From Nocardia asiatica NBRC 100129 (GTDB lineage: Bacteria > Actinomycetota > Actinomycetes > Mycobacteriales > Mycobacteriaceae): a stretch of 64,000 bases of DNA. Of this stretch, positions 41,104 to 48,587 are shown piece after piece. The DNA is taken from contig NZ_BAFS01000474.1 of NCBI RefSeq assembly GCF_000308415.1, positions 1-64,000 of the forward strand. The letters run 5' to 3'. The notes under the pieces are model-generated. The model searched no databases and was not told the DNA's origin. It saw only the letters and a list, made by a program, of their open reading frames with translations. The first letter of the stretch is position 1, and each line of letters begins with the position of its first letter. The translations under genes were made by a program, and so were the position numbers.

Positions 41104-42047
41104 GGCTGCCCGACCCCCACGCCTGCGCCGAAGCCCGCACCGACGGTTCCGGCGGCGACCGCGCCGACCGCCGCGGCCGGGATGCCAGCGATCGCGGCAC
41201 CGGCGGCGGCGCCAGCGGCGGCGCCGAGCGCTGTGCCGGCGATGCCGGAGGTCACTTCGCCGATGACCGGAACCGGCACCACCGTGCCGAGTGCGGCTCC
41301 GGCGATGCCACCGACGGTGCCGCCGATCAGGCCACCGACCACCGCGCCCGCGGCAGCAGCTGGGACACCGGCCACGGCAGCGCCGACCGCGCCACCGATA
41401 CCCGCGCCGGCGAGCGTGGCGCCACTGACGCGGTCGGAGCGCCCGGCGGGGATCCCGATCGAATCCAGCGCGGTCGCGACCTGCGCTTCGGCGTTCGCGG
41501 CGACGTCATTGATGACGTCCGCGTATTCCGGCGCCAGCCACTCCGGGCGCGGAGCCTGCCACTGACCGACCCGAATCGTGTTCTCCGGCGGCTCGATCGG
41601 TGCCACCGGTGCCACCGGCTCGGGCAGGTGCAGTTCCTCGATCCGGACCGGTTCCACCGGTTGCTCCGGCGGTGGCGCCGGACGCGAGGGCGCGGCGTTG
41701 CGGACCTCCGGCGGTTGCGAGTAGTACACCGGGGGCGCGGGCTCTGGCGGCGCGGGTACCGGCTCGGGCTCCGGTGCCGGTGGGGGCGGCGGGGGCGGGG
41801 TGGTCGTGCCGGGCTGGGCGGGGTTGGTGACGCCGGGCTGATCAGCGATCGCGGCAAGACTGGCGCTGGCGCTGGCGGTGTCTGCGGCTGCCATCATCAC
41901 CACTGCGGGCACCACGGCCGCCAAGATCGCGCGGCTACCTCGGCCAAGGCTGGAGCAATCCCGCTGCCAGCGCGCGTTGTTCTCCTGGTCCCCGCTTGCT
42001 GCGTCGTCGCAATAGGCGAAATGAGTATGTCTTCTGATTTTTTGCAT
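41100..42047 (-). CDS. Exported Pro-rich/Gly-zipper protein, first gene of the operon
   Basis: This is a 315-residue protein with a long N-terminus and a hydrophobic export signal (about 40-62, AILAAVVPAVVMMAAADTASA). A Pro-rich region (about 80-165) is followed by a C-terminal domain of Gly/Ala-rich hydrophobic segments with glycine-zipper spacing (GAGIGGAVGAAVAG, GGLIGGTVGGIAGAAL). The Pro-rich spacer could cross the wall and the zipper domain could insert in a membrane, possibly the mycomembrane. It shares an ATGA with the cutinase gene. Homology to any named family is not evident. Confidence 0.65.
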   Translation of the reverse strand: MQKIRRHTHFAYCDDAASGDQENNARWQRDCSSLGRGSRAILAAVVPAVVMMAAADTASASASLAAIADQPGVTNPAQPGTTTPPPPPPPAPEPEPVPAPPEPAPPVYYSQPPEVRNAAPSRPAPPPEQPVEPVRIEELHLPEPVAPVAPIEPPENTIRVGQWQAPRPEWLAPEYADVINDVAANAEAQVATALDSIGIPAGRSDRVSGATLAGAGIGGAVGAAVAGVPAAAAGAVVGGLIGGTVGGIAGAALGTVVPVPVIGEVTSGIAGTALGAAAGAAAGAAIAGIPAAAVGAVAAGTVGAGFGAGVGVGQP

Positions 42048-42125
42048 GCCGAATAGACCCCGTTGGGAAGGTATGGGAAGGGAATTCTTATGATCGGAAT
42101 GCGCCGTGGCGCTCAGTGGTTCCTA

Positions 42126-42155
42126 CCTCCCAGCAGCGAAACCACTGCTGGGAGG
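42126..42155. terminator. Hairpin terminator with perfect 11-bp stem
   Basis: CCTCCCAGCAG (42126-42136) pairs perfectly with CTGCTGGGAGG (42145-42155) around an 8-base loop. It lies about 20 bases beyond the stop of the 35-residue peptide gene on the minus strand and before the first large operon gene. It could terminate the peptide transcript or act as an attenuator controlling read-through into the conjugation operon. There is no strong U-tract. Confidence 0.7.
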
Positions 42156-42176
42156 CCGCATCTCAAGGCGAGATGG

Positions 42177-42284
42177 TCAGATGAACGGACGGATGAGCGC
42201 CAGCGCCTGGCCTGCCACGGACAACCCGTTGGAGAGCGCAGACAGGGCGGTATTCACCCAGCCCAGAATGATCAGTGGGTCCAT
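42177..42284 (-). CDS. 35-residue hydrophobic peptide
   Basis: The ATG at 42282-42284 has GAAAGGA upstream at seven-base spacing. The product begins MDPLIILGWVNTALSALSNG and ends ALALIRPFI; it is hydrophobic with scattered Ser/Asn and only one basic residue. It could form a single amphipathic or transmembrane helix. It lies between three operator-like palindromes (upstream) and a strong hairpin (downstream), as a self-contained transcription unit in front of the conjugation operon. It may be a small membrane regulator, a toxin-like peptide or a leader; no homolog was recognised. Confidence 0.5.
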   Translation of the reverse strand: MDPLIILGWVNTALSALSNGLSVAGQALALIRPFI

Positions 42285-42695
42285 CGGTTTCCTTTCGGTG
42301 GTCGAACTTGCATGTCCATCAAAACCCCTCCCGAGCAGCAAAACCAGTGTTTCGGCGAACCGAATTTGCGTTAACGCAGCCAGCGTAAAGCTGCAAAAGG
42401 GGTGATACGCTGCGGCGTAGCACACCATTTTACGCAGCCAGCGATAAACGAATTTCTTTTGTCCACCCGGAAGCCTCCGACACCGAAACGACCCAGGTTG
42501 GCCATGAATAGGTTGGATAGGCCGAAGCGTTCCCGAGCGTCGCCGATCAGCGTGCACGAGAAACGTCGAACCGCTGACGATGAGAAGGGCTGCGACGGCG
42601 GATAGCCGCAGCACATGAAGCGCATAGAACGCTTACTGACGCGGCTGGAAGCCCGGGACCATCAACTGTGACGTGAGCCAGGAAAGGACGGCCGA
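42285..42695. promoter_or_regulatory. Operator-like region with three TACGC-N4/5-GCGTA palindromes
   Basis: Imperfect inverted repeats of the same type occur at 42371-42389 (TTAACGC-agcca-GCGTAAA), 42406-42419 (TACGC-tgcg-GCGTA) and 42429-42448 (TTTACGC-agcca-GCGATAAA). They are about 26-32 bases apart, near three helical turns. ACGCAGCCAGCG is a direct 12-base repeat of the first and third. They lie upstream of the minus-strand peptide gene. This suggests cooperative repressor binding controlling entry into the conjugation region. The remaining bases to 42695 hold no convincing gene. Confidence 0.55.
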
Positions 42696-43043
42696 CTATT
42701 CGAATGCGCGTTGCGGAGGTATCGGGCGGCGGCGCTGCCTCCGCCTACGAGTCGGACGTCGGCGATCGGCTGTTTGCGGTTTCGCAGGATCTGGCGCCGC
42801 ACGGGCGTGGGGACGGCGCGCGGTCGACTGAATTGCCGCAGCGATGTCGCTTGCGGTCAGGTACCACGATCGGCCGGCTTTGTGGCCTGGCAGGCGTCCC
42901 TTTCTCAGCTGTTCTTCGTACCAGCGTGTGGACTTCCGCAACGCCTGAGCGCCAACTGCCACGGGATATGTCGGCTCATGCAGCAGATCGTTGGCACCAT
43001 TTTCCGACGGATCCGCTGATCCGGCGTTTCCATGCTCGCTCAT
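42696..43043 (-). CDS. Excisionase-like/MerR-type HTH DNA-binding protein
   Basis: The ATG at 43041-43043 gives 115 residues; an upstream in-frame start at 43121 is possible. Residues about 20-70 read YPVAVGAQALRKSTRWYEEQ, followed by LRKGRLPGHKAGRSWYLTAS. This is the pattern of helix-turn-helix type 17 proteins (excisionases and MerR-like helices), with a wing at GRSWYL. The C-terminus is very Arg/Pro-rich (RRRPTRRRRQRRR), suggesting nonspecific DNA binding. It sits beside the operator region and could regulate the conjugation operon or act in excision of the element (inference). Confidence 0.6.
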   Translation of the reverse strand: MSEHGNAGSADPSENGANDLLHEPTYPVAVGAQALRKSTRWYEEQLRKGRLPGHKAGRSWYLTASDIAAAIQSTARRPHARAAPDPAKPQTADRRRPTRRRRQRRRPIPPQRAFE

Positions 43044-43285
43044 TTCCCAGACCTGCCTGCCATTTCTGCCAGCATCAGATAGGAAATTAAGGACGAGCTG
43101 GCGAGCGACTACGAGAGTCACTGCATCCAGAATACCTGCGGGGCCGATGCGACTAATTCAACGAAGGTCGCCAGTCCGCCGCATCCCGGCCAGACCACGA
43201 ATGCCCCGCGCGTCGCGAAAAATCGATCGTGGGTGCACACAGCAGCATGGACATCGCTTCACACGTCATTTCGTGGAGGATGCAG

Positions 43286-44110
43286 CTAGGCCACCTCGAT
43301 GTTGGGTCCGCAGTATGGCACCGGAAGCGCGGTGACCAGCAATACGTCTCCAGTCTGACTGATCTCTGACATGGTCAGGCTGTAGGAGATCAGCTCTCCG
43401 GTATCGGTGTTGCGCCAGTGGAGCTGGTCTCCGGTGTTGCGGCCGTAGGAAATACTGATGCTGCTGGACCAGAGCCGGGCGAACGTACTGTTGGGACGCA
43501 GCCGTCGCATCAAGTCTCGGGCCTGCTCCGAAGTCCGGTAACGCCCGAGTACTGCTTTGGTGGTAGCGACCGAATGAGCAGCCTCCCGATCCCAATCGAC
43601 TACCGTGTCTCGCGCAGCCGGACTGAACAGCCATACCGGCACCGACTCGCTCGAATCCAGCCCAGGCAGTGCTGACCGGAACGAATCATTACAGGCCAAA
43701 ACGTTCCACATAGGATCCATGTAGGCCCCGAGCACTCCCCGTTCCTCAAGGGCATGGATATGGGTCATCAGTCCGCCGTTCTCCCGAACGAGCCGACGAA
43801 GGTTCTCGGCGGGAGCGAGATCTTCGGCGGGAGCGCGAAGCTCGAGAAGGTGACGTGCTTGCGCAGCGTCCAGCCGGTATCCCCGGATGAGCTTGTCGAG
43901 CGTTTCCAGGCTGGGTACCCGCTCGCCGCTTTCGATTTGGCTCAAGTAGGACGCACTGACCCTGGTGCGCTCGTAGCTCCCGACACGTGACAGCCCCAGG
44001 TGATCTCTGATCATCCAGCATGTCGTCGACAGCGTCGGTATGCTCGGCTGCGCGCTGCGACTGGGCTGGCGGTGTGCTGGACGCCGACTCAAGCGAACTC
44101 CCCCTCTCAT
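43286..44110 (-). CDS. XRE-family regulator with MmyB-like ligand-binding domain
   Basis: The ATG at 44108-44110 has CGGAG upstream; the frame has 274 residues. The helix-turn-helix is visible as TRVSASYLSQIESGERVPSL (about residues 49-68), followed by a MmyB-type domain with YMDPMWNVLACNDSFRSALPG and RDTVVDWDREA. Such regulators are common in actinobacteria and often control neighbouring redox genes. The N-terminal 30 residues look unlike the family, so the true start might be the ATG at 44014, although the HTH would then be short. The gene is divergent from the SDR gene at 44334, its probable target. Confidence 0.78.
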   Translation of the reverse strand: MRGGVRLSRRPAHRQPSRSAQPSIPTLSTTCWMIRDHLGLSRVGSYERTRVSASYLSQIESGERVPSLETLDKLIRGYRLDAAQARHLLELRAPAEDLAPAENLRRLVRENGGLMTHIHALEERGVLGAYMDPMWNVLACNDSFRSALPGLDSSESVPVWLFSPAARDTVVDWDREAAHSVATTKAVLGRYRTSEQARDLMRRLRPNSTFARLWSSSISISYGRNTGDQLHWRNTDTGELISYSLTMSEISQTGDVLLVTALPVPYCGPNIEVA

Positions 44111-44333
44111 GCAATGATCTCCGCTACGGTTAGCGCGGGAGGCTCGACCAACAATCGCCCCCGCGGGTTACCTCAGACCTGCTGAGCCGCAACAGGTTGC
44201 TGCGGCCTGGCGGTCCTTTCTGCTCAACCTTTGCCGCCCGCCCGCCGGGCGTCAATATCACAATCTTTGATACCTGCGCACCCGCCACCAAGCTTTGGCA
44301 GCCGTTAGTGTGCAAGAAGTCGATCATGCACAG

Positions 44334-45203
44334 ATGGGGGATCCGGTGAGCACAATCGAGTTGAGGACCGGGACGTTAGCTGGCAAGACAGCGATCATCA
44401 CAGGAGCCAGCCGCGGCATAGGTGCCGCGATCGCGATACGGCTGGCCGCGGAGGAAGCCAACGTGACGATGATCGGCCGCACCGCCCAGGCACATCCCAA
44501 GTATCGCGGCACCATCCACACCGCGGCCGCCGAAGCGGAGGCCGCCGGCGGGGATGTCCTGCCGATCGCGGCCGACGTCCGCGATGACAAGGCAATGGCG
44601 GATGCTGTGCAGCGGACCATCGAGCGGTTCGGCGGTATCGACATGTTGCTGAACGTGGCAGCGGTGATCGAACCAGCACCTGTAGCGACACTGACGATGA
44701 ACCAATATGACTACATGCAGGACATTAACTGTCGCGCAACGCTGTTGATGACGAAGCTATGTCTGCCAGCGCTTCAACTCTCAGCGCAGGCCGGTCGAGC
44801 ACCCCATGTCCTGAATATCTCCCCACCGTTGAACATGGCTGCTGAGCAGATCGGTAGGTTCCCCGGATACACCGTCAGCAAGTACGGCACCTCCTTGCTG
44901 ACCATCGGAATGGCTCATCAGTTCACTGATCTGGGCATCGCAGTCAACTCACTGTGGCCACGCACCACGATCGACACCGCGGCCGTGCGGAACAAGCTCG
45001 GCGGCGATCAAGTCGCGGCGACGTCACGCAACGTGTGGGTTATGGCTGATGCAGCACTGCTCGTGCTTACACGCTCGGCCTGTACCGGCGAGCTGCTGCT
45101 CGATGACGAAGTGCTCGCCAACCACGGAGTGACCGATCTGGAGAAGTACCGCGTGACTCCTGGAACAGGCCCGCTGACCAACGACATCTTCATCGATGAC
45201 TAG
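44334..45203 (+). CDS. Short-chain dehydrogenase/reductase
   Basis: The protein is about 289 residues from the ATG at 44334; a GTG at 44346 with a GGGGG just upstream is an alternative. The cofactor motif is TAIITGASRGIGAAIAIRL, followed by NVAAVIEP (NAG-like) and the catalytic GYTVSKYGTSLL (YxxxK) with a Ser in NISPPL. The HxxHPKYRG-like insertion after strand 2 (TAQAHPKYRGTIHTAAAE) is characteristic of the HSDL2-like SDR group. It probably oxidises or reduces a small alcohol or ketone with NADP(H). It is divergently transcribed from the XRE regulator. Confidence 0.88.
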   Translation: MGDPVSTIELRTGTLAGKTAIITGASRGIGAAIAIRLAAEEANVTMIGRTAQAHPKYRGTIHTAAAEAEAAGGDVLPIAADVRDDKAMADAVQRTIERFGGIDMLLNVAAVIEPAPVATLTMNQYDYMQDINCRATLLMTKLCLPALQLSAQAGRAPHVLNISPPLNMAAEQIGRFPGYTVSKYGTSLLTIGMAHQFTDLGIAVNSLWPRTTIDTAAVRNKLGGDQVAATSRNVWVMADAALLVLTRSACTGELLLDDEVLANHGVTDLEKYRVTPGTGPLTNDIFIDD

Positions 45204-45458
45204 ATCTATCGCCTCGACACAGAGCGACACCCTGACCCAGCTCGCACATGTTCGGCCGCGCACATGTGGAATACACTGTGCGCCAATATGATTTGCGCCA
45301 CCTTCGGGGCGCCGATAGCCGGTTCACGGTGAAACGATTGGCTTCGTTGCCATAGCCTGGCCTGTTAGGCAGCCACGAAGCGTCCCGCGAGTCTGCACTT
45401 CCATCGATGCACCGCGCACGCTCCCGAGGCTGTTGGAAGCCAAGTAAAGGCGTATGCG

Positions 45459-46217
45459 ATGGTTGAGGATGACGATCTACCCGTACTGGCCAGGCTACTT
45501 CGGGCCGAGCGCGAAGCCGCCCAACTGACGCGCGAAGAAGCTGCCCAGATTATCAAAGTCTCGAAGGGCTTGATCTACGCGTGGGAGCGCAAAGGGCGGA
45601 CTCCCTCAGCCGAGACACTCGAGGCATTCTTGAACGGCCTCGAAGTCCCTCAGTGGCGAAGACCCAAGTACGCCGCGCTGGCACAGCCGCTGCTCAACCA
45701 GCTCAACTGGGACATGTCGCCGGTCGTCACTCCGGACGATCAGCTCGGCTTGGACCGCAACCTCGACCCCGCCTGCTACCACGACGACGCCTTCGACCTG
45801 TATGCCGCCAACGGGCCACTGCTTGACCGGTTCCCCGGGCTCGTCGCCCCCGAACCCGATGCCACAGTGCGGCCGAACTTGCTCGAGTGGGTGGTCCGCG
45901 ATCCTGCCGCGAAGAAGGTGATCGGGAACTGGGAGGAGCGGGCCACCGTCATGGCCAACGCCTTTCTCATCGTCGCGCCAGGCCGGATCCCCGAGCGACG
46001 CATCCAGCAGATCATCACCTCCTGCGAGCAAGCACCCGAATGGCCGGAAATCTCCAGGATCCGCGCCACCGACGAGCACGTCCTCAACCAACGGATTTAT
46101 CTCTGGGACCCGGAGACCGAGTGCTACGAGAACCGCATCATCACCGCCTACACCTTCAAATACCCCCCGCGTCCGTACAACGTGCTCGTATTGCAGGCAA
46201 CAGTGCCGCAAAGCTGA
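45459..46217 (+). CDS. XRE-family regulator with MmyB-like C-terminal domain
   Basis: This is a 252-residue protein. The N-terminal helix-turn-helix spans about residues 8-62 (LLRAEREAAQLTREEAAQII, then GLIYAWERKGRTPSAETLEA). The C-terminal domain includes LDRNLDPACYHDDAFDLYAANG and RPNLLEWVVRDPAAKKVIGNW, the MmyB-like ligand-binding signature. It ends with an unusual Tyr-rich extension (YENRIITAYTFKYPPRPYN). It faces the histidine phosphatase gene tail to tail. Targets are unknown. Confidence 0.85.
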   Translation: MVEDDDLPVLARLLRAEREAAQLTREEAAQIIKVSKGLIYAWERKGRTPSAETLEAFLNGLEVPQWRRPKYAALAQPLLNQLNWDMSPVVTPDDQLGLDRNLDPACYHDDAFDLYAANGPLLDRFPGLVAPEPDATVRPNLLEWVVRDPAAKKVIGNWEERATVMANAFLIVAPGRIPERRIQQIITSCEQAPEWPEISRIRATDEHVLNQRIYLWDPETECYENRIITAYTFKYPPRPYNVLVLQATVPQS

Positions 46218-46301
46218 CCAGCGCCGGGCCGCCTCGGAAGCCATCACGCCGATACCACGGCGGCGGCGTCGACGACTGCGGCGGCAGGGTTGACACGTCG
46301 G

Positions 46302-46958
46302 TCATGCGTGTCGCTTGCGCCGGGTGATGCGGTGCGGTTGCGCTCTCAAATGCTCGGCGTCGTTCGCGCGGACCAACACCCACCGCGACCCTTCGGCCTC
46401 TGCAGACTGGTGGCGAGCCGGGCGCAGCTGCCATTCGGTGATCGCGGTGTGGTCGACCTCGATCGAGGCATGCGCGCGGGAGTACGTTCCTTCCAGGAAG
46501 TACTGGGCCGCGGCGAGCGCGGTGGATTGGTGGCAGACCACCACAACCGTCTCGCCGGGATGCCTCCCCGCGATCAACTCCAACTCCCGCCCCACCCGTG
46601 GTGCCCACTGCCCCCACAGCTGCCCACCTTCACCACCCGACATCGCGCGCTCGACCGGATTCCCGTGCGCCGGCCCGAGCGGAGTCGTCTCGACCGATAG
46701 CCCCAGCAGCTGGGCCACGATCGTGGCGGTTTGCGCCGCCCGGCGTATGCCGGTGCTGTACACGCGGCTGACTTGCAGGCTCGATTGCTCGGCGGCCAAC
46801 CGCTCCGCCAGCCTCGCGGCTTGGCTTCTGCCCGTCGCGCTTAGTCTACGCTCGGTCTCTTCGCCCTCGGCGACTCCGGCGGCGTGGGTCTCACCGTGGG
46901 CGCAGCGAATAAGCAGCAGCCGTACTCCGGCACGCGCACCCCCGTCGCATCGGTCCAC
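46302..46958 (-). CDS. Histidine phosphatase superfamily protein
   Basis: The GTG at 46956-46958 gives about 218 residues; the frame is open to 47096, but that part contains the GTTGTAC palindromes and looks like promoter sequence. The active-site strand reads LLLIRCAHGETHAAG, where Cys-Ala is inserted between the usual Arg and the catalytic His-Gly-Glu. The second catalytic His is in VVVVCHQSTALAAAQ, and RVYSTGIRRAAQTATI matches the conserved helix. It belongs to the same superfamily as the gene at 1-459. The substrate is unknown, and the altered first motif may change catalysis. Confidence 0.8.
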   Translation of the reverse strand: MDRCDGGARAGVRLLLIRCAHGETHAAGVAEGEETERRLSATGRSQAARLAERLAAEQSSLQVSRVYSTGIRRAAQTATIVAQLLGLSVETTPLGPAHGNPVERAMSGGEGGQLWGQWAPRVGRELELIAGRHPGETVVVVCHQSTALAAAQYFLEGTYSRAHASIEVDHTAITEWQLRPARHQSAEAEGSRWVLVRANDAEHLRAQPHRITRRKRHA

Positions 46959-47054
46959 CAATCCGCCACCTACCTGACAATCTCGAAGCTCCGGACGTTC
47001 CCGCCCACCTCCCAACCATCGCCCGCGTCGAACACTCGTCGCCAACAACAGGGC

Positions 47055-47076
47055 GTTGTACAACAGCATGTTGTAC
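47055..47076. promoter_or_regulatory. GTTGTACAAC palindrome plus adjacent GTTGTAC half-site
   Basis: A perfect GTTGTACAAC (47055-47064) is followed by GTTGTAC at 47070-47076. It lies upstream of the histidine phosphatase start on the minus strand. The decamer is identical to the one at 11759-11768, which may indicate a common regulator. Confidence 0.4.
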
Positions 47077-47204
47077 CGCCGCGCCAGCCACCACATTCGC
47101 TAGTCGAAGGCCAGCTGCAATGGCGGCTCGGCCGCAGTTCGGTGACCGTTAGTTATCGATCAGCGTGCCTGTCTCGACGGCCGATCACGCGGTATGCAAT
47201 CATT

Positions 47205-47220
47205 TCGCACATATGTTCGA
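47205..47220. promoter_or_regulatory. LexA (SOS) box of mycobacterial type
   Basis: The sequence TCGCAC-ATAT-GTTCGA matches the mycobacterial LexA consensus TCGAAC-N4-GTTCGA with one mismatch. It lies at the 5' end of the ImuA'-like gene and includes the candidate ATG at 47213, so the real start may be slightly different or the mRNA leaderless. Confidence 0.6.
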
Positions 47221-48004
47221 TAGCTCGCAGTTGGAGGGCAGTCAACGGTCCGACGGCACCACAGCCGCAGCACCGCTGACCGACCTCCCACGTACCGAGC
47301 AACTCGCGCTCCTGCGCGCCCGCATGGACGCCATCCACGGCCGAGTCGGCGCCCGCGAAGCCCCACCGATGCCCACCACCGCACCAGCGAACACACTGCC
47401 GATCCCCGGGGCACTGGGTGAGGCGCTGCCCGCCGGTGGCCTACCGCGCGGATCGCTGATCGCTTGCACCGGACGCCTCGGCCCTCTCCTCGGATTGCTC
47501 GCCGCGGCCACCGCCGCCGGGGAATGGACCGCCGTCCTCGGCTGCCCGCGGCTGGGGTTGCTCGCCGTCGCGGAGATGGGCGGAAACCTGTCCCGCCTGG
47601 CCCACATCTCCAACCCGGGTGACGACCCCCTCGATGTCGCCGCCATCCTCCTCGACGGCCTTCCCCTCGTCGTACTCGACCACCCCGCCACCCCAGCCGC
47701 CACCCGCACACGAGCGGTCCTCGCCCGGCTTCGCAGCCATGACGCCATCCTGGTCACCACCCACACCGGCTGGGCCCGCCCCGACCTGGAAATCCACAGC
47801 GAACTTCTCGAGTGCGAGGGGATCGGCCGCGGACGCGGACGGCTGCGATCGATGACCTACACGATCCAGGTTTCCGGCCGCACAGCGCGCCGCCCACGCA
47901 GCACCTCACTACGACTGGGCGCTGCCGGGACGCAGCGATCGTGCTGGACCCGCCGACCAGCCGACCCCCACACCGCTACTACCGCGATCAGCCGGACGGG
48001 GTGA
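47213..48004 (+). CDS. ImuA'/RecA-like SOS mutagenesis accessory protein
   Basis: This is a protein of about 263 residues. The central domain follows the RecA-like pattern of actinobacterial ImuA' (Rv3395c-type): ALGEALPAGGLPRGSLIACTG with a degenerate P-loop, GEWTAVLGCPRLGLLAVAEM and LPLVVLDHPATP. In M. tuberculosis ImuA' works with ImuB and DnaE2 in damage-induced mutagenesis (established). The SOS box at the 5' end fits that role. No ImuB gene follows; instead two unknown genes do. It may be an orphan or a diverged copy carried on a mobile region. Confidence 0.65.
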   Translation: MFDSSQLEGSQRSDGTTAAAPLTDLPRTEQLALLRARMDAIHGRVGAREAPPMPTTAPANTLPIPGALGEALPAGGLPRGSLIACTGRLGPLLGLLAAATAAGEWTAVLGCPRLGLLAVAEMGGNLSRLAHISNPGDDPLDVAAILLDGLPLVVLDHPATPAATRTRAVLARLRSHDAILVTTHTGWARPDLEIHSELLECEGIGRGRGRLRSMTYTIQVSGRTARRPRSTSLRLGAAGTQRSCWTRRPADPHTATTAISRTG

Positions 48005-48006
48005 CC

Positions 48007-48336
48007 ATGAACGAATCCGGATCATCCCACCACGCCAGCACCAGAATGCTCACCCCTCCACGCAGGGTCCTCGTCGACCCCCGGCGAATATGGGTACCTC
48101 CAACTCGCAGTCCCGCCCGAACGGTGCCGTTCACTCTCGGAGAGAAAGCCGCCGCCCTGGATCTACGCATGGGCGAGACATGGATTCCCGCGCTCGGCTA
48201 CCGGTGGGCACGCCTGCGGTTCGGGACTGAGCCCGTATGGTTTCTCGAAGTCGAACTCGAACTCCGGTCGGTCAACGGCCACGTCGCACTCACCGTCCGA
48301 CAATGGGTGCCCTGGGACTCCGTCAAGCCGGCGTGA
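48007..48336 (+). CDS. Small protein of unknown function downstream of ImuA'-like gene
   Basis: The ATG at 48007 gives 109 residues; a GTG at 48001 overlapping the preceding TGA (GTGA) is equally plausible. The product is basic at its N-terminus and ends with alternating hydrophobic residues (VWFLEVELELRSVNGHVALT, then VRQWVPWDSVKPA), suggesting a small beta-rich domain. The close coupling to the ImuA'-like gene suggests one SOS-controlled transcript. It takes the position where ImuB would be expected but is far too short and unrelated. The function is unknown. Confidence 0.55.
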   Translation: MNESGSSHHASTRMLTPPRRVLVDPRRIWVPPTRSPARTVPFTLGEKAAALDLRMGETWIPALGYRWARLRFGTEPVWFLEVELELRSVNGHVALTVRQWVPWDSVKPA

Positions 48337-48587
48337 GTAACCAACCCCGTTCGCTCGTGACTAGATCGCGTCCGCACATTCTCCTGCCACGTCGCGTGCG
48401 ATCGAGGTTAGCCGAGTATCAGGGTCGCCCTGATGACATCGTGCCCGCAGTCGCAACGCGCGCACAGCGCCCCGGAATGAGTGGCACTGGAGCTAGGCTT
48501 GCTCTGTGGAACATGCGATCGCCGCCTCACCACGATCCGTACAGCTCCGCTGGACGGAGCCGTACGCCTGATGGTGCACCGCCCCAT

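Noticed and set aside
42371-42625. 84-residue minus-strand frame
   Set aside because: It overlaps the operator-like palindromes, has no ribosome binding site and no plausible fold.
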